Under the pieces are notes generated by a model. It ran no database searches, had not been told where the DNA came from, and saw only the letters and a program-made list of their open reading frames with translations. A stretch of 64,000 nucleotides of DNA, from positions 186,001 through 250,000 of the forward strand of contig NW_024470385.1 in the NCBI RefSeq assembly GCF_900496995.4, given 5' to 3'. A program made the position numbers and the translations under genes. Shown here piece after piece: positions 14,301 to 26,920 of the stretch. Numbering within the stretch: the first letter of the stretch is position 1; the number at the start of each line of letters is the position of its first letter. Source of the stretch: Aquila chrysaetos chrysaetos (lineage: Eukaryota; Chordata; Aves; Accipitriformes; Accipitridae).

Positions 14301-17106
14301 CCTGACCCAGGCTATGAAGTGCAAAGCAAACCCAAATACTCCAAGGGGCCGCAGCAGACTGGGGCCATCTCCTCCGCTCCACCCTGCTGAGCTGCAGGTA
14401 AGGCTGGACCTAAACCAAGGAAGGATGGAGGGGAGAAGGTTGTCCTCAAGGCATGAACAATGGGAAACACGCAGCCACCACGAGTAGTGACATGCCATTG
14501 CTGCATGCCTGTGCGGGCTGTCTGCAGGCATGGGACCCAGTTCGGGTCCCCTGAAGCTCCCAGCTGTGCTGGCAGCAGCATGATGCTCTGCTCTGCCTTG
14601 CTCCGCACCTTGGCAGCTGGCACGACCCCTAAGTTTGCTTAAGTCTGTACACCAATCTCACGTCAAAATTCAACTTCTTTGCGTGCAGAGAAAACCAGGG
14701 CTCCAGGGGGAAGCAGTGGGATGAGTGAAGCTCTTCCCAAGGGCCCTCTGGCTATGGCAGGGAGCAGTTGCAGCAGAAGCTCTATCTCCTGGCTGGAGAT
14801 GTGCAAAGCAGCTGCACGCAGGGAGCAGGTAGCCTTCCATCTCCTTCGCATCAGTGGCACCGTCCACGTCACAGTGTTTATTGGGGATGCTGGAGGTGTT
14901 TGGCTGAAGAGCTGCTCCTGTTGTCTGGCTAGGGCCACACTCTGGGTTTGTCCCTGGCCCCCAGCCTCTCTGACACCAGTAAGCAGAGCCAAAAGAGACT
15001 CAGCCTCCTCTCCACGGCTCTGAGTAGTCAAAATAGTACAAAACCTCCCAGCCTGAAGTAGTCCAAGGGAGGACTGGCGCTCTCCACAAGAGAGGTGGCC
15101 TTTGCAGGAGTGCTGCAGCTAAAGAGCTATTATCAGCTCTGCCTTGGGCTGATCAGATAATTGCAGCTTTAACGAAAAGAGCAGGCAGAACGGGATGAAG
15201 CTGTAAAGCTTACGTCAGCCACTATCAGATCTTTCTTTTGGGTATCACCTTCAACTGCTAGATGGGAGCTGGTAGTTGCAGCCAGAGTTGCGGGCGGTCT
15301 GCAAGCTCTGTAAAGCAGCTACAAAGTCTGCTTAGAGAACAAGAAAAAAAATTCTCTCCCTGGAGTACCTGCTCAAGATGTTCAGGAGACACTGTCAGGG
15401 CTGGATACAGCAAGACCCAGTGGCTGGGGTCCAGCAGGAACCAGTGCAGGATGCAGCACAAAAACCGTGGCTGGGGTGACTGAGGGTCAGGACACCAGGG
15501 AAGCCACGGGACCCTCCGGACAGGGGAGCAATGGTGATGCCAGGCAGAGGCACCGGGAGCCAGGCAGCACGAGGCTCGGTACTTGGTCTGAGGCTCAGAG
15601 TGGAAGAAGACAGGACTTTGCTGGCTCGCAAGCCTGCAGTGGTGCTTCCTGAGGTCAGGGCCTCTTGAGTCAGAAAGGTCTTTATATTTAAATAATCTTG
15701 GGTGGATTTTTCTTCCACAGATCCATACAGCTGTTTGCAAACTTGCGCAAACTTTCAGCATCCACAGCCTGCTCCGAGGAGCAGATACAGACCGTCACAA
15801 GGGGCTCGACAGCTTCATCACACAGTAGATGAACAAGCACTGCCTTTGCCCATTTCATGAGATGCTCCCTCCTTCCTGAGTGAGGAGAGACCTTGAGCAA
15901 CCATTTCCTCCTCCTACCCTCCTCCCCAGATCAGAAGCGAATCTGCAGCTCCCTGTCCCAGCTCCTTGCTCGTCTCTTTTCCAGGACGGAGGGGTCTGGT
16001 CTGGCCAGGTAGGTGATCCAAGCTGCCCCATACACCTCGTCACCGTTTGCGGGGGTTTTTCCAGCTCGACTGCACACTCTGAAGCATGGGCACCAGACAC
16101 AGATGCATCACAAGGACTTATGCTGTGGCAAAGGACATTTTCTGTTTTCTTCTCAAGTCCCTTCCTGATAATTCCCAACTTTGAGTGAGTGTTCCCTGAT
16201 CGGTGCCAGGCACGGAGCTGACATTGCCAGAGCACTATCTGTGATAGTCCCAGGTCTCATCTGCCAGTGCATTGGTCAGCTCAGAGCCCATCACCGTGTG
16301 TTTAAGGTTAAGGGATTTCTCACTTTTAAGACCATTATCTGATTTTCACTTCCACACTGAATAATTTCACCTGGGCACTCTCTCCCCCAGTGAAACACGG
16401 TGTCGGTGATGTGGGAGAAACCCCATCACCATAATGCCTGCAGAGCACCAGAGCCGGCAGTGAGCACCGAGGAGGACAAGTGACGGCAAGGAGGAGACCC
16501 GGCTGACACCACGCTTGGGGGAAGTTGACACCGTGCACTGCGATGCGGCTGAGCACGAAGCCAGGCTCGGAAATACCGAATGCATGTTGCATTGACAAAA
16601 TTGACAACCTTAAAGTTGGGAGGCAATGACCTGGGGGACATCAATGAGAAACCACCCTGATGCCGCCCTGATGCGATGGACAAGCTCCCCTTTCTGCCAC
16701 CCTCCAAGGAGCCACCACCAAGCCAGCGACCTGGTGATGAGATCTCTGAGTCCAGGTATTGACACCCAGAAGAGATGGGAGCAGAGGGAAGGTCTCTCTG
16801 AAGGACTGTGTCCTGCTACTGCGCAACACAAAAGCCCACTACAGAGAGTGGCCCCAGCACCTGGACCTGCTCGAGACTCCAGCAATCCCCAAGGAAGAGC
16901 CTGGAGGGCTTCCAAGGGGGACATTTCTCCTAAAGAGAACAGCACAGATCTGCCAGAGACCTTCAACCTCTCCTGCTCTCTCTAAAAAAATATCAGCAAC
17001 CAGGAAAGCTATTTTCACAGAGAAAGCTCCTGCTCGGCGGTTGGGATCCCACTGCAGAATTCAGCCGTTTCCAGGAGAAAGCACAGTCAGACTCTGCAAA
17101 CCCGGC

Positions 17107-17140
<34 letters not shown>

Positions 17141-20100
17141 GGCAAATTTCCGAGCCTAGCCCCAGCTTCCTACAGGCTGCTCTGGGTGGAGGGCAGCTCC
17201 TGCTGAATCCTCACCCCAAACTAAGGGATCCTGCCCTGAAGCCACAGCAGTATGACAGTACCTGAGGAAATACCATTTTCCAGTCTGCTTTTTAACGATG
17301 TTCAGCTGTTGTACACACCCACAGTGCCTCGAGCACACCGGAGGAACCGCAACAGTGCTGCAGCCGGAAAAATTGTCCCGCTGAGACAGGCAGTCACTGC
17401 CGGCCGTGCGACGGACTTGCCTGGACTCCCCCAGCACTGAGATGCCAGCCCAGCTGAGGTAACTGCAGCCTCGTCTGTTCCAATTCACGCTGCCTGCTGC
17501 AAGGCTGTGGGCTCAGGGCACTCGGGGTGAAGCACACATGTGTCTCCCCACGCCTTGGCTGGACCCCCAGCATAGCTGGACCCCAGACGTGGGCTTCGTC
17601 CACTCCTGACAGTCCTCTGCCTCCTCTCCAACGCTTTTGACAGGCGGCTGGCAGACCCGGCTGCACCGTCTGTGCCTCATGGCAGCCCGTGCCACACCAT
17701 GTGTGCCTCATGGCTATTATTTGCTATCACCACTGCGATGCCTGATCTTAGCCATAGGAGCTGCAGGGATGCCTTTTTTGGTGATGCATGGGCAGACCTT
17801 TCCCCTCTGCCCTGGATGGTGGTGGCCTCTCTACTCTGGATGCGTTTGCAGGAATTATTTTCCGCAGACCTGAACAAGGTGCTGAGTGATGCAGAAATGG
17901 CACAGGTGGATGTGCAGCAGTCGGAAACGCTGCAGCACTCGGGTTACCATAGCAGAGAGTCTCTAGAGCAACGGTATTGAGATGGAAACCAGATAATGAT
18001 CAGTGTTTAGATGGGAGAGGGGATAAGGAGGGACAGCCCTCCTCCTCTCCATGAGGATAGCTGTCACGTTAGTCTTCAAACTACTTTTTTTTGAACTAGA
18101 TTAGTTTATAAGGGATTATCTAAGAATGCCACGAAATAATGAAACACAGGAGCAGGAGCTGCCAGCTGTCCCAGGGCTACTGTGCATCCCAGCCTGCAGA
18201 CGAGGTCCCCGCCTGCACTCTGCAGTGCCTCTCTCCAGCTGGGAGACGGCGGGTGCAGAGTGCAGCGTGCGGCCCCATCCGCACCCCTGGCACGGCACCA
18301 AAGCGAGACCGACTCAGCCCCAGCACCGGCTCCTGCCTCCTCTCGCTAACTGATGTCGCAGAGTGCGTGTGGCCCTGTCGCGTTCTCCGTTCAGCTCCGA
18401 CCCCCGGCACCATGACGCCGGTGGCTGGAGGACTTCGACACTGGCTGCCGGTAAAGGACGCAGCCGTGCCCGCGAGGACCCGCAGTGCAAAGGGCAACGT
18501 TTCTGCTCCCCCCCCCGGCTCCCCCATGCCAGCCTGGTCCCGAGGTGCAGGGAGCAGGACTAGGCCAGCTCTGGGATGAGGACAAGCCCCAGGAGCTCCC
18601 CGAGACCCTCTTCTCCAGGCTTCAGCACATGTATGGCCAGGAGAGCGTTTGCCCAGTGACACAGAGCTGCTGACCAAACTCACTCTGCAGCCCCAGGCAC
18701 CAGCACAAAGTGGGGTTTTGTGGTCTGGGGTCTCAGGGGGGCTTTGCACCAGGGGCACAAGCGGAGGTCCCTGGGGACAGTGAGGCACCACGCAGGGTGG
18801 CAGCTCCTTTTGACACCCCGTGCACAGGGAGGTCTGCATGCAGGACGGCTGGTGTTCCCCCGGCACGGCGATGGCCAGTGCCCCGGCTGGGGCACCATCC
18901 ATCCTGCCGCATGCCAGAGCTGAGCCCTCACACAGCACCAGCCCCCCCGCCATACCTGGGAGAGCAGCGTGGGACCCTCCAGTGGGGACTTCATCAGCTG
19001 GTTCAGGGAGAGGAAGAACTGCTGCAGCGAGCGCTGGAACTCGGCCGTCTCCTTCCCCTCGTAGAGCCTGCAACAGGCAGAGTCACTGCACCGCCGCCGC
19101 GCCACACACCCTCCCCTGGGACTGGCCGCACAGGCCGCCTCTGCTCGGGCATCACCCGTGATCCCGATTAATTACGCTTCTCGGTGACCGTTTCCCATAG
19201 CTGGGTCTAGCAGCAAGGCCTGGCACAGCCACTGCCCCGGCACGGCTGCTGCCCGGCCCCGGGGCCAGCCAGAATCAATGCTTCAGAGGTGCAGAATTAC
19301 CCATATTAAAGACTGCTATCTGCTGTCTTATTTATATACATCACTTATACGTATTCACACATATAATTTTTTTTTTAAATAGAGTCTTTTACGTGATTCT
19401 ACACACCGAAGTCCTCTCAAAGGAGGTCAGTATCTTCCCACCTGAGCAAGAAACCTCCTGCACCCTCCAGCCTGAACACAACCTGCGTGACCAGTCGCAG
19501 AACAAACCAAACACATGAGGAATTTTAGCCATGAGACGTGCAAAACGGCGAGAAAGTTTCAAAGCTGCTAATCAAATGCATAATCATAAGAATAAAGTCA
19601 CTCATTGTGAAAAACAGGTTGTATCTGAGCTAATTCACCCCATCCATTGACACAGCAAATGAAGCAGTGAGCCCTGCTGGGGAACGATTTGGCAGTACAG
19701 ATGGGGGAAATGAGGGATAAAATGCTGATCTCCCCGTGGCCGCGTAGACAGCCGCATCTTCCAGCCCGACCTGACTCTTGCACGCCGACCGCCACCACGG
19801 CAAGCAAAATGTGTTTGGTTTTTAATTGTGTTTTGGTTTCTAATTGTGCGTACAGGAGCAGAACAAACAAGATCTGCATTTTTTGCTTACCAGCTATTTT
19901 AACTGAGTCTAGTTTTTGTAAAAACTTTGCTGCTTTGTTTTATAAAATTACAGTTGGATAGTTCTCTGTTCAAATTCATCTTTCCTATCTGGTAAACAAA
20001 CCCGAGGGAACATATGAAACATCCTAAGTTTGGCAGCAGGAACAAGCCTGTTGATCTGCCTGAGGCATCTCAGATGTGCTCAGACAAATGCATCAGCTGA

Positions 20101-23100
20101 GCAGAGGCTGGTTTACAGCCCTTGACCGGCTTCCAAGTCAAACCAGAGCTTAGACTAACTCAAGAAAGGTCCCTCCCTCTCATCCTGCGTGTTAAAAGTT
20201 ACCAAACAGTGGGAGCCCCCAGCAGCCCCATCCCGCAGCCCTGGAGCCCGGCCCAGCTGCTCTGTGTGGCCCAAAACCCCCCCAGAGGCCGGGAAATTTA
20301 AAGAAGTCTGTATGTGTTAAAATAAGCAAAAGGAAGGGAAGGTCCACATGCAGCTTTTACTCTCACAGCAACGATACCATGCAACAATCTTAATTTATGA
20401 TAGATTTGTTAGATTTTCACAGTCCCTTTTTTTAATGCATCTACCCACAACCAACTGACATAGATTTTCAACATCACCTCCACCGTAAACTCTTGCCTAC
20501 AAAATTCTGTATTTTATCTTAAAGAGGGCATGCGTGAATACAATATGCTATTTTAACAATCGTAAGACATATTGTCAACACTGATTGCTGAACTTTTAAG
20601 TGTGTAATGACTCAAACCAGAGCAGTATAAAGCAGTTGGGGGGCATGCAGCTCAATTAAGCCAAGATAACGGCTGATTTGCATTGCTGCAGCAGACGTGG
20701 GTCAGCATGATCTTTTTTTAATGTGGACCTATTGGTTTGGAGGATTTAATCAGGAAAACTGGCAGGTGGAGCCTGGTCCTTGAGCCTGATGCCTCCTGGG
20801 ACACTGGGCACACTCCCGCCTCGGTTTCTGCAGCTTCAGGCTCTGGCACAGAACCCAGCTTGAGGAGCGTCACAGAAATCCTCCGAGCACCATCAGCAAA
20901 GTGGCAGGAAAAATTATCCAGCCACCAACTCACTAAGCAAATCAGTATGGACTGTGATACAAACCGTGCTGAACATGATTTACTTGGGAAGGGTCGGCGT
21001 GGTTCTTGGGAAGGGACGGTCTGCCTGCGAACCCCCTGCAGCTCAGACCGCGGCAGAAGCCCAGTAGCTGCCACAGCCTTTGGCTGGGGACCACAGGGAC
21101 CCCAGCACAGTCCCCACGGGAGGGGATGATCAGCATAAGTGACTGGCTAGAGCGCGGGGGGGTAAGGGGACCATCCTTGCAGGGATGCTGGGTTCCCCGC
21201 AGACAGGAGAGGGGACGAGTGGGGCCGTGGCAGACCCCACGGGTGCTGCCAGAGCGGGGGCTGGCTGCAGGAACAGGGGGGACCTGAGCGAGGCTGGACA
21301 AGGGGCCCGTCAGCTGCAAAGCGGGCGGCTGCAAAGGGATGCCGGCGAGGGCGAGCAACCCCAGCTCCCCCCGCGCCGGCGGGAGGGAGGACCCCCCACG
21401 CGGGGCAAGCCCCGTGATGACCATCACAAGCACTTTCAGGAAATCTTCGCAGCCCTCGGTAGCAGCCAAAAAGCAGAAGCAGCCAGAGGAACCGGCAGGG
21501 AGGAAGCAGCGAGCGGGAGACGGTGTCACCGCCGCCAAGCCCCAGCTCCCCCGGCCCCGGAGCCACACGGGCGCCAGGGTGGCTCCGAGGGGACTCGGGG
21601 TCACCACGGCGGGGGACAGGAGAGGCCCCCGACATCGGGAAGGGCATGGGGGGTTGCAGGGGGCTCCACCAGTCCCCTCCTGTCCCGGCACAGTGCCTGG
21701 GGTGCCGAAGGGGATCGCGGCTGGAGATGTGGCACGGCATCTCCCTGCAGAGGGAGGGCAGGGGGCATGTTCCCACAGGAAAGCACATTCCGGGCACAGA
21801 ACTCCCATGGGCAGCGCCAGGATCCGGCCCCCTCACAGCCCACTGGCTCCCACACCTCCTGCCTGAGGCAGGAGAAGGGGAATCGGGGAGCCCTTTCCCC
21901 ACGCAGTGGCCACAGAGCTGCTGAAGGGGCTTGGGTGATGAACCTCCTGCCCCACGCCAGCTGGGCCCCGCTGCAATCGTCCTCGCAGCAACCTGGGATC
22001 CTCATACGAGCTACGTCAGCTCCTCATCCGATTCCAGCGGTAGTACACGTAATCAAATAGCTACGGCAATCTGCAGTAACTTATTATAATTACAATCTAA
22101 TTTCTTTAAATTATAGCCTGTGTACAAATTGTAGCACCATTTAAAGTATTTAGAAGATCTGAGGAATCCATGTTATTGCACTGTTCAGATCACTAAGATA
22201 AAGGGAAGATGAATAAAAACACTAAATGTCTTCAGGGATGTCTTCATTCCAATGCAAACTAATTCACAGGGCTGTTTGCAAATGCTCCACATAATTAATT
22301 TTCTCTGCCAGAAGTTCTATAAGCTGGGGAATTTGCTCTGTATTTTCACGTATGACGAGGAGGTAAATACTTCGGTCTAACACTAGAGCACCCCAGAGCC
22401 CTGGAGCAACTGCCTGGCCATGAACGAGACCCTGGGAAGGGCTGGCAGGCGAGATGGATGAGGAAGGACAGACAGGGCACGCCGGACAGACCGGGTGCTC
22501 TGCAGCGTGAGCTATGCGGGGAGCACCCAGCAGACAGCAAAGCGAGATGGCAAAGACAAAGTGAGGTCTGAGAGTCCCTGTGGATGCCAGGAACCCAACG
22601 CAGCTCCTCACCGTGAGCGGGGCACAGAGCACCGACGGGGACACCGACACGCATCCTGGCACCTCTGCGCAGCGCTCAGGACTTTGGGTGGAAAAGGCAG
22701 ACCCCGGGCTCCCGCTCCGCTCGCTCCCTGGAAAGCACCCGCCTGCCGAACCACGGCCCCGCAGCATGGGGCAACCCTGCTGCTTTCCCAGTGCAGGCTG
22801 GTGATGCCGCATGCGGAGGGCCCTCGCCTCCCGCCGCTCCCTTGGGACGCTTCATCTTTCGGTGCCATGTACTTGGAATGAAAGAGGAACATAACTTGTT
22901 TTTTCTGGTAACTCTAATCGGTCATGTTTTCAGTTTTCCACTTCAGCCCAGCAGCACAGCCGGGCTCACCCACGCCTGACCTGGAGAGGCTTGTTTGCCC
23001 CATCACGTAGATCAGGATGGGAACCCCATGTCCACGGGGAACAAACAAAACCAGGTCCTGGGAGGATGCTGGAGGTACCCGGGGGAACTTTGACCTTATC

Positions 23101-26100
23101 CTCAGCACCAACAAGGAGCCATCAAGGCTCCCAGCCCCTTACGCTGCTTATCACAGGATCACAGAAGGGTTTGGGTCAGAAGGGTCCCTCAAAGACCATC
23201 TGGTCTAACCTCCTGCCATGGGCAGGGACACCTTCCACTAGACCAGGTTGCCCAAAGCCCCATCCAACCTGGCCTTCAACACTTACAGGGATGGGACATC
23301 CACAGCTTCTCCGGGCAACCTGGTCCAGTGCCTCGCCACCCTCACAGCAGAGAATTTCTTCCTTATGTCCAATCTACATCAACCCTCCTTCAGTTTAAAA
23401 CCATTGCCCCTTGTCCTGTCACTTACAGGTCTCTCTCTCCCTTTAGAGCTTGTGCTGAGGGGGGGGATGAGCCGCTGAGCCAGGGCAAGGCGGGGGGGGA
23501 GCTGGCCTGGGCACCCCGTCCCCAGACCGTGGGGCTGGCACTGTGCCGCCTCTGGTTTTGCTGCAGTGCAAGGGACGCCCAAGATCGACTACGCGTTTTG
23601 CATCGGAAATGATTGGAAAGCCCAGTGACTGGCTGAAGTGTGAGAGCAGCCCAGGAGCCGTGCACAGCACCAGAGCTGCAGAGGTAGAAGGTGCTTCATA
23701 GGAACCGTCCGAGGCCAAATGTGTGTCTTTGTCACTGATGTGCTGGGGTGGTCCTTGCACAGACCCCGCTGCCCGAATCGCTGTCGCCACACCAGCTGCC
23801 ACCCACACCCACTGCCACCCGCACCCGCTAACAGCAGCATTAGTGCCGAGCGGGGAGGCTCACAGGCAGCGCCGTCGGCAGAGCTGGAGATGCCATGGGG
23901 GTGGCATGGAGACTGACGGCAGGCTGAGGGTTGAGACAGCCTGAGACGAGCAGAGCACTGCTCCATAGTAAGGTGCGCCTCACTGAGGGTAAGTGCAATG
24001 TTTCCCTCTCCGATCCACTAAGAAGCTCCCGAACAGCATGGGCTGGGCAGGCAGAAGCTCTCTGGGAATAAGCAGGAAGAGCGAGGCTGGACGCCAGAAA
24101 ACCTTTCCAGCCACAGTGCTGGCTACGCAGGGAGCAGGCTGCCTGGGGAAGTTTTGCTGTCTCTACCGTGGGAGGTTTTAAGCGCACATTGGAAAAACCC
24201 ACCCGTCAGGAGCAGCTTGGGCAGAGCCGGCCCTGCCTTGGGCAGGAGGTCACTGCAGGTCCCTCTGGCCTTGTTCGCATGGTGTTTGGATTAGCCGTAC
24301 ACAAAGGAGCTGGGCATTTCCCAATGCCACGGCGTGTGGCCGTGTGAGCCAGGGCAGGGCCTGATGGTGCAGAGACGGAGCATGGGCTCCGTGCCAGGCC
24401 GGGGGCCATGGGCAACCCTGCAGCTGCGGTGCCAAAGTTGATCTCACCAGCACCTCGGACCGAGGCTCTCCATCAGCACACGCGCAGGAGGAACCAGCGG
24501 CAATTAGCCTGACGGACAGCAAACCACAGGCTTCCTTCATGCTAACGTCGGCGCGCTGCCTTGCTGCCAACGCACTTGGCAAACACTGAAACACCGCTTG
24601 TGGGCTGGAGAGCGGTTTCTGTGACGGCACCCATCCTGCCGCGGCCCCTCACACCACAGGAACTCTCCCACCCCAAGATGGACGGCACTGTCTGCCACCC
24701 GCACCAGACTACAACCGCTCCAGCATCAACCGGAGGACGGCATACAGCAGAAAACTGCCGGAAACCTCAGGGAGGGGAAGCACGGTGGTGGAGGAGAGCC
24801 TGGCCAGGGACCGGCCAACACAGCAACACCACAGCATGCTGGGTGTTGCAAGTGCCACCACGGGGTGCCGCATCCAACCCGAGCAGCCAGCACGAGCACC
24901 AGGCAGGTCAAGGTGCCAGTGCCGCAACCCCAGGGCCAACGGTTGGCACCAAGATGGCTCCAATGGTTGGCACTAAGACGGCTCCTGCAGCACGGGGACC
25001 CCTGTGGGACCTTTCCTTTCGTCCCTCCCACAGACCCCATCCCCAGGGGCCGATGGTCCAGCAGTGCTGCCGACACGCGGCGCTGGTGTAGCAGCCCAGC
25101 AGAGCCTGGCACCTGGAGCGGTGGAAGTAATCACCGGTACTTACTGGGCGAAGAGGTGCCGGGAGCGGACGATGAACTTGAAGACGTACTCCAAGGCCTT
25201 GAATGTCCGCATGAGTGGCTCGCAGGGCTCTCCCTGGCTCGCATGGTCCACGTACTGCGTCAGCACCGAGATCAGCTTCCTGCAGGATGGGGACACGTGT
25301 GGCCAGGGCTCGGCGGGCTTCCCGGCCGCAGCCGAGCAGCCTTCAGGGCTGCTGCTGAGCCGTGCCACGCTGCCTGCCAGGTGCTGCCCACACTCCGTCC
25401 CCGTCCCTCCCCATCCCTGCCATCCCAGCCCCGTCCCTCCCTGCGCCGCGGCCGCTGAGTACGCACTTGTAGGCGAGCGTGGCACTGAAGTGCTGGCGGA
25501 TGTAGGCCTCCAGGACAGTGTTGAAATGCTGGAACTTCTTGTCGGCCACCAGCCCCACGATGAAAACCTGGGGGGACCGGGCAGTGGGTACGGCTCAGTG
25601 TGGACAGCAGGATGCCTGGGGACAGCTGGGTGCCCACAGCCACAGCCAGAGTGGCACGGACCCCTCATGGGGGCTGCTGGGGCCACCAAAGCCCCCTGCA
25701 CACCCGCCCAGCCTGTCAGGACGGGCAGACCTCCAAGGCAGAAAGCCCAAAACAAGCCACGAGCCCAGCAGCCACAGACTCTTCATGACCACCTTGCACA
25801 GAGCTCACACCATCACTGACCCTAGGTGACCCACAGCAGCCACCCCGACCCTCCCCGGTCCCATCACTGGGGTCACCCTTGTCTCAGTGTAGGAGAAGCG
25901 CCTTCGAATCTTGCTGGAATTGTCCCCTGGAGGGACAATGTCCCTGCAGAGCCACAGCCCTGCCCCGTGCTGGGTCGGCCAGGCTCTACCAACCCAAGGC
26001 ACCGCAGCGGAGCCAGAGACGCTGCATGGCTCTGAGCATGGCTTGTGTGGTCAGATCAGTGAGCCCCATCTCAAACCCACCCCAGTCTGACCTGGGCCCA

Positions 26101-26920
26101 TCCTGCACTGCCAGTGGCCTCAGACCCACACTCAGCACACACGGGGAAGCAGGTCCCGCTTACCAAGGCGTCAAAGACAAGCGTGTCATAGACATCCGTG
26201 TCCGAATTCTCCATCATGATAGAGAACAAGGCATCCAATGTGTCCTGGAGGAACTGGGGGTGGACAAGAGGACTGTGAGGGCTCGAGCGTTAACTCCCAG
26301 CATCGTCCCAGACCCACCTCTGAGTGAGGGAGCGATTTGCCTGGGTACAGAGCTCCTGTGCCCATCCACAGCCTGGGGCATCGGCCCTTTGCCAGGACAC
26401 AACTCCCCAGCTTCGCCTGTCCCTTGGCAGGCAGCCTGCCACTGCCCCTCCAGCCGCCCACTTGCCCCAGCAGCCCCAGCGGGGCTGCCAGGGCCGACGG
26501 GGCAATCGCCACAGGCAGAGGCAGCATTTCTCCCCAGGGAAGAGGTGCTGAGACCGTGCAGGATGCTCCCGGTGCGCCCAGCCCAGCCCAGCCCTAGCCC
26601 AGGGCGGCTCCCCCTGCTCCGGCAGCTGCTCTCAGCATGCCCGGCCAGGCTGCCAGGAAACCCCTGGTGCCGACACTGCCGCCCCCGGGAGCTTTCACAT
26701 CCCTCTGCCCCGCAGGGAGCAGCCGCCTGGGGACGTGGCTGGAGACGTGAGTGCAGGAGCAGGGAAGGGAGGAGGTGGGAGGGAAGATGCCGGCATGGGG
26801 TTGGGGAATGTGCCGGCTGTACCTTGATGACCTCCCCTCCGTCCACGTTCATCAGCTTTTGGAGGTTCCCGGAGAGGAGGCTGGGCTTGGAGCGCCACTT
26901 CAGCAGCCCCAGCAGGTTGA
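5335..26920 (-). CDS. DOCK exons 19-27: armadillo-like helical region (residues 618-930)
   Basis: Exons 26823-26920, 26164-26253, 25467-25567, 25145-25279, 18956-19067, 11296-11366, 10555-10661, 8539-8666 and 5335-5430. Landmarks are [121 protein letters not shown] and [29 protein letters not shown] and [13 protein letters not shown] are closest to DOCK2, while [10 protein letters not shown] is closer to DOCK5. The catalytic DHR-2 exons follow off the left edge, so GEF competence cannot be judged here. Confidence 0.9.

Larger units (their letters stand above)
11367..18955 (-). other. DOCK intron 23 (7.6 kb)
   Basis: The largest intron in the window. It holds an AT-rich island near 13300-13860 with a possible CR1 remnant, a GATA-motif cluster at 15129-15228 and a pure CAG run at 17109-17138. 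No coding exon with splice-consistent homology was found. Confidence 0.7.

Noticed and set aside
17109-17138. CAG run as a coding polyglutamine or polyserine tract
   Set aside because: It lies in an intron with no splice sites or homology making it an exon.
22264-22380. A coil-like minus-strand peptide ([18 protein letters not shown])
   Set aside because: It is in DOCK intron 22, does not match the DOCK sequence at that point, and has no clear acceptor and donor pair.
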